64,000 nucleotides of DNA from Galbibacter pacificus (GCF_029603155.1 NZ_JAPMUA010000005.1:1-64000); one strand, 5' to 3'; positions 35,105-44,624 are shown, numbered from the stretch's first letter. Notes: generated from the letters alone by a model not told the origin. Made by a program: numbers and translations.

Positions 35105-36649
35105 CTACCTTATTAATGATTTTGCCTTTTCCCTGATAATCTGCCCTACCGGCCTATTTTCAATATTGCTCTCTAGCCACGAAATAATATCCAGGTACAA
35201 AAAGGCCCTTTTTTCATACGGATGATCTTCATATTTCTTTAAGGTTTTGTGCAGTTTTTTAAATTCGTCTTTCAGTTCATGCGGGTATATTTCACCAAGG
35301 TTTCTTAAAAACTTAATCATTTCTTTCTGCACCTCGTGCAAGTCGTCCATTTTCAATAAAAACTTATAGGTACTTTTTAGCTGGACCTCTAAATGGTAAT
35401 CCATTCCGGCCTCATAATGTGCCACCAAGCTCAATACCCGCGCAAAGCACATTAAATCTTCGCGCATGGTAAGATTTTTATTGTTAATTATTTTCTTTAA
35501 ATAAGAAATACATTTTTTGTTATCGCCCGCACCAAAATGCATACAGGCAAGTTTATAGTAAAACACCATAATATGGTGCTCGTCTATTTTATCGTTGAAC
35601 TCTTTAATACCGTACAATATTTCATTTTCCAAGGGGAATGCATCTTCAAAAGTACCATCTAGAAAATGCAGGTTTAGCTTGCTATTATATGTGTACAGAA
35701 AAATCAACACATCCAAATTATCGTTTTTGGGGAACTTTTCGTTGGCAATGGTATCTTCCATTTTCTTTAATGCCTCTTCAAAACCGGTACGGTTTTTTAC
35801 ATAGAACATGGATTCGAACAAGTAATTATTCCCTTTTAAGAAAAAAACCGGGTTAAGGTAAATCATCTGTTCGTTTTCATAAAAAAGTTCTACCCATTTT
35901 AAAGAATATTTATAGCACGATAAAAAATCCTGAATTAAAAAACTGTACCATAATTGTGCTTTGTAGAGCCATAATTTTTCCCTAAAATCCAAATCGGAAA
36001 ACTTAAATTTCGGCAAATGTGCCTCGTAGTATTCGGTTACCCATTTGTATTCCTCATCACTTTTTACATATCCAAATTTCAGCATAATCCCGTACAGCTG
36101 TAGCGATAGGTTGGAGAGCTTGCTGGTTAGCACATTTTGCATGCTCAACTCCTTGGCCTGGATTGCCAGCTCGTCGGCACGGCCGCTAATGCTCCGCGTT
36201 ATGTACTGTGTTTCTATTACTTTTTCCAGTTCAACAATTTCATAGGCAACTACTTTCTCTTGGTTTTCTATGGCTACGGATTTTGCCTTATCCAAAATCT
36301 TCAAACTTTGTTTGTACAGACCTTTATGGTAAAGTATCGTTGCAAAATCCAACTGCTCGCGAATTTGTAAACGTATATTTTGGTTCACGGGGTTTAAACG
36401 CAGGCTTACCAAAATTTGCTTATAAAGGTGCGCCTTTAAATTGGAAAGTTGTTGTTTTTTAACGATTCCGCTTTTTAAAATTTCCGCTTCCTTATAATCG
36501 TGCATTTTATCCAAAAGATTAAATAAGGCCAAAAATTTTGCATCGGCATTCACCCCCAATCGGTTTACATAAAGCTTAAATTGTCTTTTTTCTGATTTGG
36601 AAAGCGATTTCACCAAGATAAAAAGAGTGTCTTTTTGTTGACTTGTCAT
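35105..36649 (-). CDS. Large helical-repeat protein of unknown function
   Basis: The 514-residue soluble protein has no signal peptide. Helices dominate, with TPR-like spacing: ILYHKGLYKQSLKILDKAKS, KLSNLSLQLYGIMLKFGYVK and YYKLACMHFGAGDNKKCISY. Its N-terminal block TLFILVKSLSKSEKRQFKLY is a recognisable opening of a family widely present in Bacteroidota (from memory), with no assigned function. It heads a two-gene unit with the EamA transporter and is transcribed away from leuA, 153 bases apart. A scaffold or partner-binding role is only a guess from the fold. Confidence 0.7.
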   Translation of the reverse strand: MTSQQKDTLFILVKSLSKSEKRQFKLYVNRLGVNADAKFLALFNLLDKMHDYKEAEILKSGIVKKQQLSNLKAHLYKQILVSLRLNPVNQNIRLQIREQLDFATILYHKGLYKQSLKILDKAKSVAIENQEKVVAYEIVELEKVIETQYITRSISGRADELAIQAKELSMQNVLTSKLSNLSLQLYGIMLKFGYVKSDEEYKWVTEYYEAHLPKFKFSDLDFREKLWLYKAQLWYSFLIQDFLSCYKYSLKWVELFYENEQMIYLNPVFFLKGNNYLFESMFYVKNRTGFEEALKKMEDTIANEKFPKNDNLDVLIFLYTYNSKLNLHFLDGTFEDAFPLENEILYGIKEFNDKIDEHHIMVFYYKLACMHFGAGDNKKCISYLKKIINNKNLTMREDLMCFARVLSLVAHYEAGMDYHLEVQLKSTYKFLLKMDDLHEVQKEMIKFLRNLGEIYPHELKDEFKKLHKTLKKYEDHPYEKRAFLYLDIISWLESNIENRPVGQIIREKAKSLIR

Positions 36650-36802
36650 TGTAAAAATAAAAATTCAATTAATTGAATAACAGATACTTATATCTTATAA
36701 AGTTTCCTTAAGCATTGTAAAGAAATGGTTAAGTTAACAATAAATTTCGAGCACAAAATATAAATTCGTAATACAAATTTGAAATTACATTAAAAAATCA
36801 AG

Positions 36803-37975
36803 ATGAGTAAAGAAAAAGTCCAAATCTTTGACACGACATTACGAGACGGAGAACAAGTACCTGGATGCAAGCTTAATACAGAACAAAAGCTTGTTATTGC
36901 AAAGCGTCTTGACGATCTGGGAGTTGATGTTATTGAAGCAGGGTTCCCTATTTCCAGCCCAGGGGACTTCAACTCGGTAACAGAAATTTCAAAAATTGTA
37001 AAAAACGCTACCGTTTGTGGCCTAACGCGATCGGTTAAAAAAGATATAGAGGTTGCTGCCGAAGCTATAAAACATGCTGTAAGGCCAAGAATCCATACGG
37101 GAATTGGAACTTCTGATTCGCATATAAAATACAAATTCAAATCTACGCGCGAAGATATAATAGAACGTGCCGTAGCAGCTGTAAAATATGCCAAAACCTT
37201 TGTCGAGGATGTAGAATTTTATGCTGAAGATGCCGGGCGTACCGACAATGAGTTCTTAGCTCGAGTCTGCGAGGCGGTCGTCAAGGCCGGAGCCACGGTT
37301 TTAAACATCCCCGATACCACTGGATATTGCCTACCCGAAGAATATGGCGCCAAAATGAAATACCTTAAAGAAAATGTTACGGGTATAGACAAAGCCATAC
37401 TTTCATGCCACTGCCACAACGATCTTGGGCTTGCCACTGCCAACTCCATTGCAGGCGTTATTAACGGAGCCCGACAAATAGAATGTACCATTAACGGAAT
37501 TGGCGAACGCGCCGGAAACACTTCTTTGGAAGAAGTTGTCATGGTATTGCGCCAACACCCTACCCTTAACCTCGACACAGGAATTAATGCTACCCTACTT
37601 TACGATACCAGCAAAATGGTTTCAGAAAGTATGGGAATGCCGGTACAGCCCAACAAGGCTATTGTTGGTGCAAATGCCTTTGCGCACAGTTCCGGGATTC
37701 ACCAAGACGGCGTTATTAAAAACAGGGAAACCTACGAAATTATAGATCCTGCCGACGTTGGCGTTACAGAATCGGCCATTGTTTTAACCGCACGTAGCGG
37801 CCGCGCAGCATTAGCTTATAGGGCCAAAAAAGTTGGTTATGAATTAACCAAGCTTCAATTGGACGAAGTTTATAAAGAATTTTTAAACTTTGCAGACAGA
37901 AAAAAAGAAATAGATGATAACGATATCCATCAAATCATCGAAATAACTAAAATAGATATAAAAGCAACTGCTTAA
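36803..37975 (+). CDS. leuA: 2-isopropylmalate synthase, short form
   Basis: Condenses acetyl-CoA with 2-oxoisovalerate, the first committed step to leucine. The catalytic barrel is complete: FDTTLRDGEQVPGCKL, then PRIHTGIGTSDSHIKYK, FYAEDAGRTDNEFL, and the metal-site HCHNDLGLATANS. At 390 residues it ends after the barrel and a short helical subdomain (SGIHQDGVIKNRETYE) and lacks the C-terminal LeuA_dimer domain that binds leucine in the 500-residue enzymes. So leucine feedback through that domain is unlikely. It opens leuACDB, 8 bases before leuC. No Leu-codon leader is seen upstream. Homocitrate or citramalate synthase is the alternative, but context favours LeuA. Confidence 0.88.
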   Translation: MSKEKVQIFDTTLRDGEQVPGCKLNTEQKLVIAKRLDDLGVDVIEAGFPISSPGDFNSVTEISKIVKNATVCGLTRSVKKDIEVAAEAIKHAVRPRIHTGIGTSDSHIKYKFKSTREDIIERAVAAVKYAKTFVEDVEFYAEDAGRTDNEFLARVCEAVVKAGATVLNIPDTTGYCLPEEYGAKMKYLKENVTGIDKAILSCHCHNDLGLATANSIAGVINGARQIECTINGIGERAGNTSLEEVVMVLRQHPTLNLDTGINATLLYDTSKMVSESMGMPVQPNKAIVGANAFAHSSGIHQDGVIKNRETYEIIDPADVGVTESAIVLTARSGRAALAYRAKKVGYELTKLQLDEVYKEFLNFADRKKEIDDNDIHQIIEITKIDIKATA

Positions 37976-37983
37976 ACACCGTA

Positions 37984-39381
37984 ATGGGAAAGACATTATT
38001 TGATAAAGTATGGGACAGCCATGTGGTTCACCAAGTTGAAAATGGACCGCAAATACTGTATATTGACAAACACTTAATTCACGAAGTTACCAGTCCACAA
38101 GCATTTAACGAACTTGAGGAACGCAATATCCCGCTTTTTAGAAAAGAGCAAATTGTAGCTACGGCAGACCACAACGTGCCAACAAAAGACCAGCACCTGC
38201 CAATTCAGGACCTTTTGTCTAAAAAACAGGTGGAAATGCTTACCGAGAACTGCGACAAGCACGGGGTCACCCTATATGGCCTTGGGCACCCGTACCAAGG
38301 AATTGTACACGTAATGGCTCCCGAACTGGGTATTACCCAACCGGGAATGACCATGGTTTGCGGAGACAGCCACACCTCTACACATGGGGCATTTGGCACC
38401 ATAGCCTTTGGTATTGGTACCAGCCAGGTTGCACAGGTTTTTGCCAGTCAGTGCTTATTGCTTTCCAAGCCAAAAAGCATGCGTATTACCGTTAATGGCA
38501 AACTTAAAAAAGGCGTTTTGCCAAAAGACGTAATTTTATACATTATTGCCCAATTGGGCACCAATTCCGGAACCGGCTATTTTGTTGAATATGCAGGCGA
38601 TGTTTTTGAAAACATGACTATGGAAGGCCGTATGACGGTTTGCAATATGAGTATTGAAATGGGCGCCCGTGGTGGAATGATTGCTCCCGATGAAACTACA
38701 TTTAACTATGTAAAAGGAAGGGAATTTGCACCAAAAGGAGAAGATTTCAACAAAAAAGTTTCCTACTGGAAAACACTTCCAACAGATGCCGATGCTACTT
38801 TTGATAAAGAATATACTTTTGATGCCGCCGATATAGCACCCATGGTTACCTATGGCACCAACCCCGGAATGGGCATCAAGATTACAGAAAGAATACCAAG
38901 CAAAGACGATGTTTCCTTTGAAAAATCGTTGGAATACATGGGACTTCAAAAAGGAGAAAAACTCCTTGGAAAACAAATTAACTATGTATTTATAGGAAGC
39001 TGCACCAATTCCAGGATAGAAGATTTTAGAATTGCTGCCGAATATATAAAAGGAAAACAAAAGGCCGCCAATGTAAATGCCTTAATTGTTCCGGGCTCCC
39101 AACAAGTGGCCCAACAAATAAAAGAAGAAGGCATACAGGCCGTCTTTGAAGATGCAGGTTTTGAAATGCGCCAAAGCGGATGCTCAGCCTGTTTAGGGAT
39201 GAACGAAGATAAAATCCCGGCCGGCGAATATTGCGTCTCTACTTCCAACAGAAACTTTGAAGGAAGACAAGGACAAGGTGCTAGGACCATATTGGCCAGC
39301 CCATTGGTAGCGGCCGCAACGGCAATAGCCGGAAAAATTGTAGATGTAACGGAAGAAATAAAAGAGTTGGAACTCGTTTAA
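37984..39381 (+). CDS. leuC: 3-isopropylmalate dehydratase, large subunit
   Basis: Isomerises 2- to 3-isopropylmalate with a [4Fe-4S] cluster, together with LeuD. The 465-residue protein has the aconitase-type blocks VCGDSHTSTHGAFGTIAFGI and the cluster cysteines in IGSCTNSRIEDFR and RQSGCSACLGMN, and HLIHEVTSPQAF near the start. It starts 8 bases after leuA and ends 5 bases before leuD, so the genes are cotranscribed and probably translated in a coupled way. Confidence 0.95.
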   Translation: MGKTLFDKVWDSHVVHQVENGPQILYIDKHLIHEVTSPQAFNELEERNIPLFRKEQIVATADHNVPTKDQHLPIQDLLSKKQVEMLTENCDKHGVTLYGLGHPYQGIVHVMAPELGITQPGMTMVCGDSHTSTHGAFGTIAFGIGTSQVAQVFASQCLLLSKPKSMRITVNGKLKKGVLPKDVILYIIAQLGTNSGTGYFVEYAGDVFENMTMEGRMTVCNMSIEMGARGGMIAPDETTFNYVKGREFAPKGEDFNKKVSYWKTLPTDADATFDKEYTFDAADIAPMVTYGTNPGMGIKITERIPSKDDVSFEKSLEYMGLQKGEKLLGKQINYVFIGSCTNSRIEDFRIAAEYIKGKQKAANVNALIVPGSQQVAQQIKEEGIQAVFEDAGFEMRQSGCSACLGMNEDKIPAGEYCVSTSNRNFEGRQGQGARTILASPLVAAATAIAGKIVDVTEEIKELELV

Positions 39382-39386
39382 AAGAA

Positions 39387-39974
39387 ATGGAAAAATTTAC
39401 AACATTAACATCAAGGGCAATTCCGTTGCCTATTGAAAACATAGATACCGACCAAATTATCCCGGCGCGCTTTTTAAAGGCAATCAGCAAGGCAGGGTTT
39501 GGCGAAAACCTTTTTAGGGACTGGCGTTACAAAGACGGAAAGGAAAATGCCGATTTTGTTTTAAACAATACTACTTACCAAGGAAAAATTTTGGTCGCAG
39601 GAGACAATTTTGGTTGCGGAAGTAGCCGTGAACACGCCGCATGGGCATTGACTGATTATGGGTTCAAGGTAATTGTATCAAGCTATTTTGCCGATATTTT
39701 TAAAGGAAATGCCCTAAACAATGGTTTATTACCCGTACAGGTTTCTCCGGAAGTGTTAAAAGAAATGCTTTCGGTTATTAAAGCAAACCCTCAAACAAAC
39801 GTAATTGTAAATCTGGAAGAACAGTACATTGCCGTGGAAGGAACCGGCATTAAAGAATCTTTTGAGATTGATGCCTACAAAAAAATGTGCTTGATGAACG
39901 GTTACGACGATATTGATTTTTTAGTAAGCAATAAAGATAAAATAGAAGCTTTTGAAGCTTCGAGAACAATTTAA
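39387..39974 (+). CDS. leuD: 3-isopropylmalate dehydratase, small subunit
   Basis: Swivelling domain partner of LeuC. The 195-residue length is usual. The family blocks are LPIENIDTDQIIPARFLK near residue 13 and NFGCGSSREHAAWAL near residue 70, both complete. It lies 5 bases after leuC and 11 before leuB. Nothing unusual is seen. Confidence 0.95.
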   Translation: MEKFTTLTSRAIPLPIENIDTDQIIPARFLKAISKAGFGENLFRDWRYKDGKENADFVLNNTTYQGKILVAGDNFGCGSSREHAAWALTDYGFKVIVSSYFADIFKGNALNNGLLPVQVSPEVLKEMLSVIKANPQTNVIVNLEEQYIAVEGTGIKESFEIDAYKKMCLMNGYDDIDFLVSNKDKIEAFEASRTI

Positions 39975-39985
39975 CATAAGTTGGT

Positions 39986-41104
39986 ATGAATTTGAACATA
40001 GCGGTATTAGCTGGTGATGGTATAGGCCCGGAAGTTACGCAACAAGCCATAAAAACATTAAAAGCCGTAGGCGAAGTATACAACCATACTTTTACATTTA
40101 CGGAAGCGCCCGTGGGTGCCATCGCCATAGATGAAACAGGAGACCCATTGCCCGAAAAAACATTAAAACTGTGCCTGGACACAGATGCGGTGCTTTTTGG
40201 TGCCATCGGCGATCCAAAATACGATAACGACCCTTCGGCCAAGGTACGTCCGGAGCAAGGCTTGCTAAAACTAAGGAAATCGCTTGGCCTCTTTACCAAT
40301 ATCCGTCCTATTAAGGCCTATCCAACACTTATAGACAAATCTCCTTTAAAGGAAGACCGTATAAATGGTACCGATCTCACCATTTACCGCGAACTTACCG
40401 GAGGTATTTATTTTGGTGAGAAAAAATTGAACGAAGAAGGAAGTGTTGCTTCCGATTTATGTGAATATTCCGATTACGAAATAGAACGTATTGCACATTT
40501 GGCATTCAAAGCCGCCCGTTCCAGAAGAAAAAAATTAACGTTGGTTGATAAAGCCAATGTTTTGGAAACCTCACGTTTATGGCGAAAAGTGGTAACCAAT
40601 ATTGGCAAAAGTTACCCAGATGTTGAACTGGATTTTCTTTTTGTAGACAATGCGGCCATGCAAATGATCCTGAATCCGAGCCAGTTCGACGTTATTTTAA
40701 CCGAAAACATGTTTGGCGATATCATTTCGGACGAAGGAAGTGTTATTGGCGGTTCCATAGGCTTGTTGGCATCAGCGTCGGTTGGCGATGAAAATGCCAT
40801 GTTCGAGCCCATTCACGGCTCTTTCCCCCAAGCAAAAGGAAAAGATATAGCCAACCCCATTGCTTCTATCTTATCGGCTGCAATGTTGCTGGAACATTTT
40901 AAATTGTACGAAGAAGCAAAAGCCATCAACAAGGCCGTGGAAAAAGCCTTGGAACTAAAAATTGTTACTTCCGACCTCAATCCTGATAGTAAACACACCA
41001 CCACAAAGGTTGGTGATTTTATTGCCGATTATATTGCAAATGCGGAGGAAATTATTAATTACAATCAAGAGAATATAGATTATGGACAATCAACAATCAT
41101 ATAA
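39986..41104 (+). CDS. leuB: 3-isopropylmalate dehydrogenase
   Basis: Oxidises and decarboxylates 3-isopropylmalate to 4-methyl-2-oxovalerate with NAD. The 372-residue protein has the start IAVLAGDGIGPEVTQQAI, the substrate block LLKLRKSLGLFTNIRPIK, the LTLVDKANVLETSRLW segment and the nucleotide-site GSFPQAKGKDIANPIA. It is the last gene of leuACDB; the terminator at 41136-41167 follows. A tartrate or isocitrate dehydrogenase is unlikely because of the operon and the LLKLRK motif. Confidence 0.95.
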   Translation: MNLNIAVLAGDGIGPEVTQQAIKTLKAVGEVYNHTFTFTEAPVGAIAIDETGDPLPEKTLKLCLDTDAVLFGAIGDPKYDNDPSAKVRPEQGLLKLRKSLGLFTNIRPIKAYPTLIDKSPLKEDRINGTDLTIYRELTGGIYFGEKKLNEEGSVASDLCEYSDYEIERIAHLAFKAARSRRKKLTLVDKANVLETSRLWRKVVTNIGKSYPDVELDFLFVDNAAMQMILNPSQFDVILTENMFGDIISDEGSVIGGSIGLLASASVGDENAMFEPIHGSFPQAKGKDIANPIASILSAAMLLEHFKLYEEAKAINKAVEKALELKIVTSDLNPDSKHTTTKVGDFIADYIANAEEIINYNQENIDYGQSTII

Positions 41105-41135
41105 CGATTAAATTGATTAGTTTTAGTGTTTTGAG

Positions 41136-41167
41136 AAACCCCGGCCAAATTGCCGGGGTTTATTTTT
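41136..41167 (+). terminator. Rho-independent terminator after leuB
   Basis: A 10-bp perfect stem AAACCCCGGC / GCCGGGGTTT with a 6-base loop (CAAATT) is followed by TATTTTTATA. It ends the leuACDB transcript. Confidence 0.92.
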
Positions 41168-41351
41168 ATAACCAATTTTAAAATAGGGCTATTGCTGGAA
41201 AACTAGATTTGAATGAATATCATTATAAACCAAATTAATATAAATTATTGAAGCCTTCTTCTAAAAAAATTTCTTCCCACTTTTTTAGTTTATATACTTT
41301 TCTATCCGCCAACTCAACACTAAATTCCTTTACTTTGCAAAAAATGTATGC

Positions 41352-43220
41352 GTGAATTATCTATCAGTTGAAAATATAGCCAAGTCTTACGGAGAACGTG
41401 TTTTGTTTACCAATATTTCCTTCGGAATTAACAAAGACCAAAAAATTGCCTTTATCGCTAAAAACGGCACCGGAAAGACTTCCATGCTCAATATCATTAC
41501 AGGAAAAGACTCTCCCGATGGCGGGCAGGTAATTTCCCGAAATGGCATCCGTATATCCTTTCTTTCACAAGAACCGGATTTAGATCCTAATTTAACTATT
41601 GAAGAAACTATTTTTGCTTCAGAAAATAATGTGCTAAAAACCATTCAGCAATACGAAAAAGCACTTGAAAATCCTGATGATACAGAAGCTTACCAAAAAG
41701 CTTTTGAACAAATGGAGATTAAAAATGCCTGGGATTTTGAAACACAGTACAAGCAAATCCTCTTTCAATTAAAATTAGATCAGCTCGACCAAAAAGTAAA
41801 CAAACTTTCCGGGGGACAGCGCAAAAGGTTGGCACTGGCCACTATTTTGTTAAACACCCCCGATTTATTAATTCTAGACGAGCCTACAAACCACCTAGAC
41901 CTGGAAATGATTGAATGGTTGGAGCAATATTTTGCCAAGGAGAACATTACCCTCTTTATGGTTACGCACGACCGCTATTTCCTGGAACGGGTATGTAATG
42001 AAATTATTGAACTGGATCATGGTAAAATATATCAGTACAAGGGGAATTATTCCTACTATCTGAAAAAAAAAGAGGCGCGTTTACAAGCCGAACAAGCATC
42101 GGTAGACAAGGCCAAAAACCTTTTTATCAAAGAGCTGGACTGGATGCGCAAGCAACCCAAGGCTCGTACAACCAAGTCTAAGTCCCGTATAGACGATTTT
42201 TACATTATCAAGGAAAAGGCACACCAACGAAGGAAAGACCATAAAATCCAGCTTGAAATTAACATGGAACGGTTGGGGAGCAAAGTGGTGGAACTCCATA
42301 ATGTCTCCAAAAGTTTTAACAACAAAAAAATCCTTGAAAAGTATGAATATACCTTTAAAAAAGGCGAACGCATTGGTATTATTGGAAAAAACGGAACCGG
42401 AAAATCCACCTTTTTAAACATTTTAACCGGAAGCATCAAGCCCGATGCCGGAAAGGTAATTATAGGCGAAACGGTAAAATTTGGCTATTACACCCAAAGT
42501 GGCATTGTCCCAAAACCTGAACAAAAGGTAATAGATATTATTAAAGAATTTGGAGAATACATCCCGCTTACCAAAGGCAGGCAAATATCGGCGGGGCAAT
42601 TGCTGGAACGCTTCCTGTTCGACCGTAAAAAACAACACGGTTTTGTGGAGAAACTAAGTGGCGGCGAATTAAAGCGCCTTTATTTATGTACCGTTTTAAT
42701 TCAAAACCCTAACTTTTTAATCCTCGACGAGCCCACAAACGATCTGGATATTGTTACGCTCAATGTTTTGGAAGAATTTTTAATGGACTTTCCGGGCTGC
42801 TTATTGGTGGTATCGCACGACCGGTATTTTATGGATAAGATTGTAGACCATCTTTTTGTATTTAAAGGAAATGCAAAAATAGAAGACTTTCCGGGCAATT
42901 ATAGCGATTATAGGGTTTATGAGGATAGCCTTGAGCCCATAAAAGAAGAGGAAAAAAACACCAACGGAAGCACCAAAAAAACCTGGAGAAAAGACGCCAA
43001 CCCTTCCTTGAGCTATGAAGAACAAAAAGAGTTTAAACGTTTGGAAAAGGAAATAAAAAAACTCGAAGAAGAAAAAAAAGAGGCCGAAGCCGTATTTGCA
43101 ACGGGCGAACTGGAAGGCGATGCCATTGATGAACAATCGGTTAAACTCCAACGAATTATTGAAGAATTAGACCAAAAAACCGAAACTTGGTTCGAGCTTT
43201 CCATGAAAATGGAGGGATAA
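41352..43220 (+). CDS. uup: Uup-type ABC-F ATPase
   Basis: A soluble twin-ATPase (622 residues) of the ABC-F family, acting on ribosomes and not on transport. The first domain has Walker A near GTGKTS, the signature LSGGQRKRLALA and Walker B LLILDEPTNHLDLEM; the second has GKNGTGKSTFLNIL, LSGGELKRLYLC and FLILDEPTNDLDIV. A charged inter-domain linker contains RKQPKARTTKSK. The Lys/Glu-rich C-terminal coiled coil (about 545-620) marks the Uup subgroup. It starts with GTG at 41352; the two nearby ATGs are out of frame or stop soon. Confidence 0.9.
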   Translation: MNYLSVENIAKSYGERVLFTNISFGINKDQKIAFIAKNGTGKTSMLNIITGKDSPDGGQVISRNGIRISFLSQEPDLDPNLTIEETIFASENNVLKTIQQYEKALENPDDTEAYQKAFEQMEIKNAWDFETQYKQILFQLKLDQLDQKVNKLSGGQRKRLALATILLNTPDLLILDEPTNHLDLEMIEWLEQYFAKENITLFMVTHDRYFLERVCNEIIELDHGKIYQYKGNYSYYLKKKEARLQAEQASVDKAKNLFIKELDWMRKQPKARTTKSKSRIDDFYIIKEKAHQRRKDHKIQLEINMERLGSKVVELHNVSKSFNNKKILEKYEYTFKKGERIGIIGKNGTGKSTFLNILTGSIKPDAGKVIIGETVKFGYYTQSGIVPKPEQKVIDIIKEFGEYIPLTKGRQISAGQLLERFLFDRKKQHGFVEKLSGGELKRLYLCTVLIQNPNFLILDEPTNDLDIVTLNVLEEFLMDFPGCLLVVSHDRYFMDKIVDHLFVFKGNAKIEDFPGNYSDYRVYEDSLEPIKEEEKNTNGSTKKTWRKDANPSLSYEEQKEFKRLEKEIKKLEEEKKEAEAVFATGELEGDAIDEQSVKLQRIIEELDQKTETWFELSMKMEG

Positions 43221-43235
43221 AACAATTTTAAGCAG

Positions 43236-43715
43236 TTGAATTTTTTGTACATAAAATATCTTTTTCAAGCTACCAATCAACATGGGGTACATTCCCCTTT
43301 TGTGTATAGTTTGGTTACAAAAGCCTTATACAAGAAACAAAAAACTACAGAACATTCGCTATTGTCCGAATGGAAAAAGGAGTATTCCTTTAGCTTCAGA
43401 AAACAAAAAATCATCAACAAAGCGCTCAATTATTTCAATGACGAAACTTATAAAGTAAATCATGACAATGCTTTCCGAAGTAAAAAAACCATTTATTTCA
43501 ACTTAAAAGAAAAAAACACACGGGAAATCCTCGAAAAGGCAAATAGCTATTCGTTTTTTATTATTGACAATATCGGGGCATCCAATGCCCTGAAAAACCA
43601 ATGGGAAGCAGTACGGTGCGCCCCTATTTTTTCAATATCCATCGATTTTTTTAACATTGGTTTTCTGTTTGTAAGAAAAGAACAGGTAAAAGAAGATTTT
43701 AAAATCCGGATATAA
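43236..43715 (+). CDS. Methyltransferase relative lacking the SAM-binding core
   Basis: The 159-residue product (TTG start) has the N-terminus of a flavobacterial class I methyltransferase type, YLFQATNQHGVHSPFVYSLV, and its typical C-terminal end, SFFIIDNIGASNALKNQWEA with IDFFNIGFLFVRKEQVKEDF. Between them the usual Rossmann core with the GxGxG loop is missing: only a short Lys/Asn-rich stretch joins the two ends. Normal members, as I remember them, are about 240 residues. It could be a stabilised remnant or a repurposed protein; the frame is clean. It lies 15 bases after uup on the same strand. Confidence 0.55.
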   Translation: MNFLYIKYLFQATNQHGVHSPFVYSLVTKALYKKQKTTEHSLLSEWKKEYSFSFRKQKIINKALNYFNDETYKVNHDNAFRSKKTIYFNLKEKNTREILEKANSYSFFIIDNIGASNALKNQWEAVRCAPIFSISIDFFNIGFLFVRKEQVKEDFKIRI

Positions 43716-43744
43716 TTTGTTATTTTATTAAAAAGTTAGGTAAA

Positions 43745-43891
43745 ATGGAAACTCATATTATCTGGATCGTTATTTTAGCTGTCCTTTTTATATTTGTTTG
43801 GCTTAACAACAAGCGAAACATGAAAAAGCATAGGGACCGGAGAAATAATCGGTTCGAAGACCGCTATTCGTCAAAAAGGGGCAAACATTAA
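43745..43891 (+). CDS. Small single-pass membrane protein, 48 residues
   Basis: The short ORF starts METHIIWIVILAVLFIFVWL, one membrane helix with an outside-facing short N-terminus, and ends with a strongly basic tail (NNKRNMKKHRDRRNN and RYSSKRGKH) that should stay in the cytoplasm. No family is recognised. It is embedded between the methyltransferase relative and the adenosyltransferase gene on the same strand, with 12 bases to the next start codon, which supports its being a real gene. Confidence 0.5.
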   Translation: METHIIWIVILAVLFIFVWLNNKRNMKKHRDRRNNRFEDRYSSKRGKH

Positions 43892-43903
43892 AACCAGTGT
43901 TGC

Positions 43904-44494
43904 GTGAAAATTTACACTAAAACCGGAGACAAAGGAAGCACGGCGCTCTATGGCGGGACACGTGTCCCAAAACACCATATCCGTATTGAAGGATATGGCA
44001 CCATAGACGAGCTAAACTCTTGGATAGGTCTTGTTAGGGACCAAAAAATTAAAGAAGGCTATAAAAAGATTTTAATCCATGTCCAGGACCGTTTGTTTAC
44101 CATTGGCGCTATTTTGGCAACTCCCCCGGAAAAGGAATTTTTAAAGAGTGGAAAAAAGCGCTTGGACATCCCGAGCATTTCAGAAGGCGATATCGGTATC
44201 TTGGAAAAGGAAATAGACCAAATGGAAGCCTCCCTCCCTCCCATGACGCATTTTGTGCTACCGGGCGGGCACACAACGGTGTCATATTGTCACATAGCAC
44301 GGACTATATGCCGAAGGGCAGAGCGAAAAGCCACTTATTTGTATGAAAATGAGCCTTTTGATCCATTGGTGCTTCAGTATTTAAACCGTTTGTCAGATTA
44401 TTTATTTGTGTTGGCACGAAAGTTGACTTCGGATTTACAGGCAAATGAAGAAAAATGGGTTCCAAAGAAAGGAACTACTGAAAATGACAGGTAA
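43904..44494 (+). CDS. ATP:cob(I)alamin adenosyltransferase (PduO type)
   Basis: Converts cob(I)alamin and ATP to adenosylcobalamin. The 196-residue protein starts with GTG and reads MKIYTKTGDKGSTALYGG, then RIEGYGTIDELNSWIG, and the helix HIARTICRRAERKATYL near residue 130, all diagnostic of the PduO-type fold. It probably serves methylmalonyl-CoA mutase: the chaperone meaB lies 12 kb away. The start codon is 12 bases after the tiny membrane protein gene. About 130 bases and a promoter separate it from the DUF2795 gene. Confidence 0.93.
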   Translation: MKIYTKTGDKGSTALYGGTRVPKHHIRIEGYGTIDELNSWIGLVRDQKIKEGYKKILIHVQDRLFTIGAILATPPEKEFLKSGKKRLDIPSISEGDIGILEKEIDQMEASLPPMTHFVLPGGHTTVSYCHIARTICRRAERKATYLYENEPFDPLVLQYLNRLSDYLFVLARKLTSDLQANEEKWVPKKGTTENDR

Positions 44495-44570
44495 TTCGTT
44501 ACGTAATTATCAATATAACGCCCTAAAAACTACGTTCTTAGAAATAATATGTAAATAATATAAATTTTAC

Positions 44571-44600
44571 TTGACTTTTTACTATAAAAATTTATTTTTG
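44571..44600 (+). promoter_or_regulatory. Bacteroidota sigma-A promoter for the DUF2795 gene
   Basis: TTG (44571-44573) and TATTTTTG (44593-44600) are separated by 19 bases, an exact fit to the TTG-N19-TAnnTTTG consensus of the phylum. Transcription would start near 44606, about 20 bases before the ATG at 44625. It is the best conventional promoter in the window. Confidence 0.8.
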
Positions 44601-44624
44601 CACAAAATTAAAAATCAATAGCAG

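Noticed and set aside
36725..36763. 12-codon ORF upstream of leuA (MVKLTINF...)
   Set aside because: It contains a single Leu codon, so it does not look like a leucine attenuation leader.
43236..43715. Calling this gene a pseudogene
   Set aside because: The frame is intact with conserved ends, so an internal deletion is likely, but decay is not shown.
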